Assembly: GCA_002633005.1 (NCBI GenBank)
Contig: NMRA01000349.1
Span: 250,001-314,000, forward strand
Direction: 5' to 3'
Origin: Phoronis australis
Lineage: Eukaryota > Phoronida > Phoronidae
DNA length: 64,000 nt
A program made the position numbers and the translations under genes. Every line of letters starts with the position of its first letter. The stretch's first letter is position 1. The notes below the pieces were generated by a model. That model was not told the origin of the DNA, did no database searches, and worked only from the letters and a program-made list of their open reading frames with translations. This document shows, piece by piece, positions 63,101 through 64,000 of this stretch.

Positions 63101-63865
63101 CTAAAATAAAATGTACTCGGGAATCTGTTCTTAGTGTAACGTCAACTGTCCAAATGTGACCTGGCAAAATTCACATATCTTCAAATGGTGACTGAGCTCG
63201 CTAAACCTTGTTGGCAAGAGATGAAAATGAAATCCATGAGATACTTGAAGTGAAAAGTCAGCAAATGTTGGTTAGTCAGTATTTTTGGCTCAAACCAAAA
63301 TTTAGGAGCATCCCTGCATGCTCGTTGACTACTAATTCCCCCCCTTGGTTGGCGCATAGGCTCACCTGAGGCAGACTAACTCGATCAGGCCCTTCCGATT
63401 TTTGCCTAATGATTCCGACTTCTGTCTACTTCCTGTAGTATTTTGAATGCATGCTCGTATGTCATGTGGTGACTTCGTGGCGATTGAAACTTTTAGCCGC
63501 TCTCCAAACAAAGTCTGAGGTCACATTTGTGACTTACATGTCGTCAAATTGAGCCCTAACCTGTGTGCTGTAAATTGATGACAGAGTATGGTAGTGGAGT
63601 GTAGTTGAAATAGTATTGTGAGTCCCGCCATTGAATTAGTTTGCCACCCTGAGCATATCGACTGGTGCAGAACATTTTGTTTTCTGATAAACTAATTTGA
63701 AATTTTTCATTCAATTGTTTTTCAGGATATCCACGAGAGAGCGCTACGGAGTCTAGCTGAAATAACTGCAAAATGTGTAGAACAGTTTCACAAAGCTGGA
63801 GAGCTGATTTTACTGCAAAAGGATAATGACAAGAACCATCTGAGTAGAGCTGAAAACTTGGCAAG
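21126..63865 (+). CDS. FAM114A2: FAM114A1/A2 (NOXP20) orthologue, 3' end beyond window
   Basis: Exons: 21126-21821 (exon starts 21115), 22176-22281, 23051-23188, 23640-23785, 23971-24111, 29965-30070, 44701-44862, 58648-58733, 59622-59696, 63726-63865. All have GT-AG borders and compatible phases; about 598 residues so far. Exon 1 codes a disordered acidic, Lys/Glu-rich region (MSDSEDDTFQSADEG). Exon 2 has the family WGSWGSWGKSLGSSLL amphipathic motif. Exon 5 has LDVLEHIGKKTVNVLKETDP, exons 6-7 have FSLLFDEFQG then LALLEALEMLSGQSESKV, and the last has DIHERALRSLAEITAKCVEQ. These follow vertebrate FAM114A1/A2 in order. Family proteins are cytoplasmic and linked to Golgi/Rab2 trafficking and neural development. 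I cannot tell A1 from A2, because an invertebrate probably has one co-orthologue. Introns are inflated by transposons, and two exons have duplicated 3' halves (24037 and 30017). Confidence 0.95.
24037..24320 (+). repeat. Degenerate tandem copies of FAM114A exon-5 3' end plus donor
   Basis: The exon segment gaaactgaccctggcttcat (24043) recurs in the intron at about 24122, 24201 and 24279, a period near 80 bp. Copies keep variants of ggcttcatgaagaca and tggtgaaaa, and the first also keeps a donor-like tctgaggcgagtg. The first intronic copy meets a stop at once (GAG GTG AGT GAA TGA), so it does not extend the protein. Confidence 0.7.
24778..28193 (+). mobile_element. R-family repeat copy 1 (Helentron/HINE-like), interrupted
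   Basis: It opens with the foldback atgcgcccacatatttatat(gtg...) after a T run. It continues with about four tandem monomers of 390-460 bp, each holding (gtgccccctagtggcaattt), (tctatcaaccaaaccgctca) and (gcctcctagtggcagttt). It closes with the hairpin caacgctccgcattg followed by ctcttgt. Other copies are at 30387, 30738, 34371 and 40334. It has no coding capacity. Short hairpins at both ends, a GTCC microsatellite in sister copies, internal tandem repeats and insertion into T runs resemble non-autonomous Helentrons (HINEs); that assignment is inferred. A 1.7-kb element is inserted at 26446-28161. Confidence 0.75.
26446..28161. mobile_element. 1.7-kb foldback-type DNA transposon nested in repeat R copy 1
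   Basis: The ends are inverted: CATGCTATGAACAG at the left, and the complement of CATGTCGTGAACAC at the right. Similarity continues inwards (accgtatttatccacctt near 26532 pairs with aaggtggataaatgcggt near 28099). Sister copies of repeat R run straight from gcatttgtgg into gcgcatttcaac, which fixes the borders to within a few bases. No clear target duplication or transposase frame is seen. The segment 27163-27330 is similar to 35716-35885 inside another element, so both belong to one wider family. Confidence 0.65.
28400..28620. repeat. Degenerate short tandem repeat (gaacaagttactt / aacagacaggtta)
   Basis: Irregular units of about 25-35 bp alternate forms of gaacaagttactt and aaacagacaggtta at least six times. 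It is an old minisatellite in FAM114A intron 5, with no coding potential. Confidence 0.45.
28795..28852. repeat. Perfect 58-bp palindrome without spacer
   Basis: The 29 bases gtttgcctcttgaaatgaag(gttgataaa) are followed immediately by their exact reverse complement, centred on aaattt. Perfect arms with no loop are unusual in genomic DNA. It is either very young, a cruciform-type site, or an assembly fold-back. Confidence 0.85.
28860..29964. other. Intron 5 of FAM114A, no element recognised
   Basis: AT-rich intronic sequence between the palindrome and exon 6. Only short open frames occur and they cross no conserved motif. The acceptor for exon 6 (tctttcccag) ends at 29964. Confidence 0.4.
30017..30355 (+). 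repeat. Tandem copies of FAM114A exon-6 3' half with its splice donor
   Basis: The last ~54 bp of exon 6 (coding LEKAQAASFSLLFDEFQ) plus about 30 bp of intron are repeated at 30017, 30101, 30185 and 30271, a period of 84-86 bp. Copy 2 stays open in the exon frame and keeps an intact donor (ttccaag|gtaacg). Splicing there would add 28 residues with a second SFSLLFDEFQ motif. Copy 3 shifts frame through one extra A and meets TAG. More copies lie at 44386-44590, on the far side of a 14-kb transposon block. Confidence 0.85.
30738..32164 (+). mobile_element. R-family repeat copy nested in the outer copy, contains gap
   Basis: It starts atgcgcccacatatttatat, has the (gtcc) microsatellite at 30784-30812, and ends with hairpin caacgctccgcgttg and ctcttgtt. 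Its two ends closely match copy 40334-41414. The middle is the run of Ns 31008-31940; by comparison with the sister copy the missing text should be about 0.6 kb of non-coding monomer sequence. Confidence 0.8.
31008..31940. other. Assembly gap (933 Ns)
   Basis: The unsequenced run falls inside a repeat whose sister copies lie nearby, which explains the assembly failure. It breaks no recognised exon. Confidence 1.
33590..33820 (+). pseudogene. Broken coding-like fragment with coiled-coil character
   Basis: One frame reads EDLSILPIDSASGTRKVK and stops. A shifted frame then reads QLDGNDIVKKSNKIIDSM and SRISELEEKFSNVKNFW before TAA at about 33819. The mixed frames and heptad-like ISELEEKF look like a decayed fragment of a coiled-coil protein, perhaps ORF1 of a non-LTR retrotransposon. 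Its origin is unproven. Confidence 0.28.
34371..34752 (+). mobile_element. R-family repeat, left half of a split copy
   Basis: It begins within the family at ttgcgttattgcagtcat, carries the gtgccccctagtggcaattt and cacctagtggccgttttt motifs, and stops at caaccaaaccattg, where a large TIR element is inserted. It continues at 42498. Confidence 0.7.
37239..39637. mobile_element. 2.4-kb TIR element, pogo/Tigger-like ends, TA target sites
   Basis: The ends CCGTAATCGTTCGGGTTAA and TTAACCCGAACGATTATGG are inverted (one mismatch), with TA on both sides. Just inside both ends are clusters of ggttaa(g/c)cgcccac, a pattern known from pogo/Tigger-type non-autonomous elements. The interior holds an 81-codon minus-strand frame (37819-37574) with protein-like composition (RIWRVGKTIVTFLWPDFFEY), which I do not recognise. 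It is nested in the 7.7-kb element. Confidence 0.68.
40334..41414 (+). mobile_element. R-family repeat, complete copy
   Basis: It runs from the foldback start atgcgcccacatatttatat(gtggacgc) through the (gtcc) microsatellite (40379-40399) and two monomers to the terminal hairpin caacgctctgcgttg and ctcttgtt. Both borders lie in T runs (gttttta on the left, ttttaac on the right). It has no open frame of substance. It is the most complete short copy for defining the family. Confidence 0.8.
42104..42368 (+). mobile_element. Solo LTR, copy 1
   Basis: A 265-bp unit begins TGTTGTGTACTTAGTCA and ends GATACACAACA, so it has TG...CA ends in a short inverted repeat. It is flanked by the perfect 5-bp target duplication CTTAC (42099-42103, 42369-42373). 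It contains a TATA-like tatatatat and AATAAA (gaataaat). No internal retrotransposon sequence is adjacent, so it arose by LTR-LTR recombination. A second copy is at 56944. Confidence 0.92.
42498..42920 (+). mobile_element. R-family repeat, right half of a split copy
   Basis: It resumes with ggatgattttgaaaattggc, has gcctcctaatggttg and the 3' block catctagtggccattttatg, and ends with caacgctcctcgttg and ctgttgttt. It is the continuation of 34371-34752. Confidence 0.7.
43600..43965. repeat. Tandem ~100-bp repeat, about four copies
   Basis: Units contain (atctgaacac(t)tattgat), (agaattctgttcttgaaag) and (tgattgtctcttgact). The copies drift in length by loss of short blocks. Intronic, non-coding. 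Confidence 0.75.
44091..44205. repeat. 14-bp and 33-bp short tandem repeats
   Basis: Three units of aatatattttga are followed by two units of ctg(c)tcactgcatggttaccg(cgaactta). Simple tandem arrays in FAM114A intron 6. Confidence 0.7.
44386..44590 (+). repeat. Distal part of the FAM114A exon-6 duplication array
   Basis: It begins mid-unit (gagttccaaggtaaag) and has further copies with the signatures agacaccttgagaaga at 44415 and agcaccatatgaaggc at 44504, a period of about 88 bp. The sequence is clearly that of the 30017-30355 array. Repeat R and the 7.7-kb element lie between the two parts, so the array was probably split by insertions. Exon 7 starts 110 bp further on, at 44701. Confidence 0.8.
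44971..45125. mobile_element. Short TIR element (MITE), copy 2
   Basis: The ends taattgacctatctcaag and gcgataggtcaatt are inverted. The interior gtaaaatggcggctt and ttctgattggtcagttaa is shared with 12979-13155. It lies in FAM114A intron 7. Confidence 0.65.
46229..46330. repeat. CA/C-rich simple repeat with two Ns
   Basis: A (CA)n tract grades into C runs around two unresolved bases (46297-46298). The C-run lengths are unlikely to be reliable. Confidence 0.9.
47540..48370 (-). pseudogene. C2H2-finger repeat region A, decayed
   Basis: Read on the minus strand after the EEP stop codon, about five repeat units of roughly 45 codons appear in changing frames. They have the core SARYESVYSSGDSLTSH and the linker DDYKKLNGEQSWDDAE. 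The last is a near-canonical finger, VCHLCGRVCSNRTALTRHMR, then TY, in which the final His is Tyr. In the other units the Cys pair is lost (Tyr/Ser instead) while H-x3-H often survives. Frameshifts separate the units, so this copy is probably not translated as one protein. The homologous region in unit B is 52855-54000. Confidence 0.55.
48392..49357 (-). CDS. EEP-fold nuclease/phosphatase-like protein, intact
   Basis: A single-exon frame of 321 codons with ATG at 49357. It has the endonuclease/exonuclease/phosphatase motifs in order: SLNAG (Asn9), FLQEL (Glu41), ATYHGR (His138), VGGDFN (Asp174, Asn176), KIDYLLYN (Asp203) and LDHKPLLAVL (Asp228-His229). The likely metal and catalytic ligands are therefore all present. 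Residues 245-292 form a Thr/Gln/Asp/Lys-rich coiled-coil-like tail (QIDKLSTQ, KTDKLCSQIDQLTTQIGKL) encoded by short tandem repeats. There is no signal peptide and no reverse transcriptase nearby. It is antisense to FAM114A within intron 7. Its substrate is unknown; the family includes DNA-repair nucleases, deadenylases and phosphodiesterases. It could be a host gene or a transposon-derived one. A broken paralogue lies at 54109-55448. Confidence 0.75.
   Translation of the reverse strand: MAIDFISLNAGRKKGVTTDKVYEYIHGLLKDKQPDLVFLQELSSAKMLLSYLNTHADSLKPACYEVWEGRKDRAGGYTSFVYNLNNVLIEEHDFINMHERLCILKHISEDSEFATRLFIRKFWIKGMSDTYILVATYHGRYKAKDVKESILNELLFLLDYMSKQNGFKVLVGGDFNYESDKAQSVLAKYPQFHLYEAGEKKIDYLLYNGPQYHICNIQFGEGDENILDHKPLLAVLDISSRPIDQLSSLVNQVSTQIDKLSTQTSKDPLGTKTDKLCSQIDQLTTQIGKLMPLLDKHGSQDDTQFPEEGEPRGVNNQAAIE
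51464..51660. repeat. MITE-like G-run element, third copy
   Basis: The left end aggggcggatccaggatttt, then gagtaagg and a G run, matches the element at 11332. The right side ends in C-rich ccgccccctcccccaat, but the inverted GATCCGC end is not intact. Confidence 0.4.
52855..54000 (-). pseudogene. C2H2-finger repeat region B, one nonsense codon between fingers
   Basis: The minus strand reads degenerate units (SARCGTMYSSDAGVASH) and then three canonical C-x2-C-x12-H-x3-H fingers: CTICGCVCSNRAGLISHLRS, CTQCGRVCSNRAALAWHMRT and CTQCGHVCSNRGALTRHMGT, each followed by His. Fingers 1 and 2 are in the same frame but separated by TAA (53116-53118). The linker SWDDTACT / SWNDTVCT is repeated. The CSNRxxLxxH core resembles fingers attached to some non-LTR retrotransposon endonuclease proteins, but no reverse transcriptase is present. 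Confidence 0.6.
54109..55448 (-). pseudogene. EEP paralogue interrupted by a 401-bp MITE
   Basis: The N-terminal part (ATG 55448; KLINLNAG, then LLEAKKPHL) and the C-terminal part (LMFLQELSNAD to the stop at 54109) are separated by an insertion at 54943-55343. The catalytic Asp of the LDHKP motif is Gly here (CLGHQPLFAVL); Glu, Asp-Asn (GGDFNFK) and His (TYHGR) are kept. The tail is a regular heptad series (LETRLIDLETRLIELETR, then KNLKTRLIDL), much purer than in unit A. The insertion and the Asp-to-Gly change suggest a dead copy, unless the shorter C-terminal frame is used. Confidence 0.75.
54943..55343. mobile_element. 401-bp MITE with long TIRs and 3-bp target duplication
   Basis: The ends GGCCCGGTCTCCAATCTTT and the complement of GGCCCGGTCTCTAATCTTT are inverted, and similarity continues through tactcgaaa...actcgaaa. 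The target CAG is duplicated (54940-54942 and 55344-55346). Removing the element and one CAG joins PHL to MFLQEL in frame, matching PDLVFLQEL of the intact paralogue. A 3-bp duplication fits PIF/Harbinger-like elements, but the CAG target is not their usual TWA. Confidence 0.85.
56418..56445. repeat. Perfect 28-bp inverted repeat (ACTTGGCGGAATT arms)
   Basis: The arms acttggcggaatt and aattccgccaagt flank a 2-nt centre. It stands at the head of a stretch (56446-56940) rich in aaaatggc motifs and may be the end of an uncharacterised repeat. Confidence 0.6.
56944..57206 (+). mobile_element. Solo LTR, copy 2
   Basis: A 263-bp unit nearly identical to 42104-42368, from TGTTGTGTACTTAGTCA to GATACACAACA. 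It has its own perfect 5-bp target duplication CAAAT (56939-56943, 57207-57211). High identity between the copies implies recent activity of the parent retrotransposon. Confidence 0.92.
57900..58260 (-). repeat. Segmental duplication remnant C
   Basis: Two blocks from the upstream flank of units A/B are joined: attgccagtcaccctgacag at 57961, and tggttgtttgcatttctcag, then aaattcaccccatggctgat, near 58047-58210. No EEP or finger sequence remains. Confidence 0.6.
60442..60497 (-). terminator. Two tandem histone-type 3' stem-loops
   Basis: On the minus strand, GGTTCTTTTAAGAACC (60497-60482) starts 10 nt after the stop codon of the PHD-like gene. GGCCCTTTTAAGGGCC (60457-60442) follows 24 nt later. 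Both have the 6-bp GGYYCT/ARRRCC stem and TTTA loop of replication-dependent histone mRNAs. Both also have the flanks CAAC before and A(C/T)T after; the second reads ACCAAC before and ACTCAAC after. A purine-rich CAGAAGAAC lies about 17 nt beyond the second, where a U7 snRNA-binding histone downstream element would be. Read on the plus strand the loop would be TAAA, which fits poorly. Confidence 0.7.
60508..60825 (-). CDS. Small PHD-like Cys/His-rich protein with histone-type mRNA end
   Basis: A 105-residue frame with ATG at 60825 and TGA at 60510-60508. An acidic N-terminus (about residues 1-24) is followed by a full C4HC3 series: Cys28-x2-Cys31, Cys66-x2-Cys69-x4-His74-x2-Cys77, Cys102-x2-Cys105. 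Key segments are RCVVCHFFPT, RCYNCHRYCHLLCFHP and GILCDLC. This is the PHD/RING-type cross-brace order, but the first loop (34 residues) is longer than in ordinary PHD fingers. The last Cys is the last residue. It is antisense in a FAM114A intron. An E2F-like site and two CCAAT boxes lie about 285-325 bp upstream, and two histone-type stem-loops directly downstream, which suggests S-phase expression. I do not recognise an orthologue; it could also be the last exon of a spliced gene or a domesticated transposon gene. Confidence 0.62.
   Translation of the reverse strand: MDVGEEHQSGDSNTESYEGDDFRNLIRCVVCHFFPTVQDYLWIQEQELNDAGFVTTLVNGDIYLRCYNCHRYCHLLCFHPTFPDENFNEEDLQYLSEHGILCDLC
61106..61155 (-). 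promoter_or_regulatory. E2F-like site with two CCAAT boxes, minus-strand promoter candidate
   Basis: On the minus strand the order is TTTTCCCGCC (61151-61142), then CCAAT (61128-61124) and CCAAT (61116-61112). A TATA-rich patch (atatatatgc) lies near 60985. The combination is typical of S-phase and histone promoters. It is upstream of the PHD-like gene by motif and position only. Confidence 0.45.
61320..61930. repeat. Direct and inverted copies around CATGCGCGCACCCAG
   Basis: catgcgcgcacccag occurs at about 61323 and 61747 followed by similar text (gggggctcgaat), and its reverse complement ctgggtgcgcgcatg lies at about 61889. The last two form an inverted pair with GTAGAC outside (61735-61915), like a 180-bp MITE. 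C/G runs at 61427-61450 may be of uncertain length. Confidence 0.5.
62651..62873 (-). pseudogene. THAP-domain fragment with a one-base frameshift
   Basis: From ATG 62873 the frame reads MVGCCVAGCSATQAKCRG, then VSFHSVRRPQNPLWEKK, the C2CH start of a THAP DNA-binding domain. In a run of nine As (minus strand, about 62730-62722) the frame shifts. The other frame then supplies NSYICSRHFEDGCF, the second Cys-x2-His half and the D.F motif, ending at TAA 62651. One extra A explains the break. It is either a sequencing or assembly error in a homopolymer, or a dead copy. A weak donor (gctctg|gtaggc) follows, so it could be the first exon of a THAP gene or P-element-like transposase. Confidence 0.65.
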
Positions 63866-64000
63866 GTATAGCTCATTTTACTAGATTCATGATGAATGTG
63901 ATATTTGTCTCGTTAGCCAATACATGTTGAGACTGCTTCATTGGGCATCACATTTCGCAACTGGTGACTTTGAAATCATACTCTTTGAGATTGCAGTTGG

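Overview
This is animal nuclear DNA. Four protein-coding genes with conserved GT-AG introns are interleaved with dense, nested transposable elements. Intron sizes, CG content around promoters and the repeat families suggest an invertebrate bilaterian (for example a hemichordate, amphioxus or lophotrochozoan); I cannot name the species. The sequence has one assembly gap (31008-31940) and two isolated Ns (46297-46298).

Layout. (1) 1116-2432, minus strand: a CFAP97/Hemingway-type protein carried in one long exon. (2) 4802-12104, plus strand: a gene of at least nine exons, unrecognised, encoding a serine-rich, probably nuclear protein with half an HMG-box-like region at its N-terminus and a candidate PP1-docking motif. 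(3) 12652-19181, minus strand: ZMAT2 (SNU23 of the spliceosomal tri-snRNP), complete in six exons and convergent with gene 2; the two poly(A) signals are about 40 bp apart. (4) 21126 to beyond the right end, plus strand: a FAM114A1/A2 (NOXP20) orthologue. Ten exons are visible and the gene runs out of the window. It is bloated to more than 42 kb by repeats in its introns.

Inside the FAM114A introns are a large nest of repeats (24.8-28.2 kb and 30.4-42.9 kb), two solo LTRs with perfect 5-bp target duplications, and a tandemly duplicated antisense locus (about 47.5-51.5, 52.8-56.4 and a remnant at 57.9-58.3 kb). That locus carries an endonuclease/exonuclease/phosphatase (EEP) gene with a coiled-coil tail followed by C2H2-like finger repeats. 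The last big intron (59.7-63.7 kb) holds a frameshifted THAP-domain fragment and a small antisense gene for a 105-residue PHD-like Cys/His protein.

Most interesting points. The PHD-like gene is followed, 10 nt after its stop, by two tandem sequences that match the histone mRNA 3' stem-loop on the same strand, and an E2F-like site with two CCAAT boxes lies upstream. It looks like a replication-dependent, histone-style transcription unit that does not encode a histone. Separately, two exons of FAM114A have had their 3' halves together with the 5' splice site tandemly duplicated into the following intron.

Stretches of more than 300 bases where I see no gene and no clear element: 2433-4377 (5' flanks of genes 1 and 2), 28860-29960, 32530-33590, 42920-43600, 45130-46220, 46330-47480, 57210-57900, 58260-58640, 59700-60430, 61935-62650 and 62880-63725.
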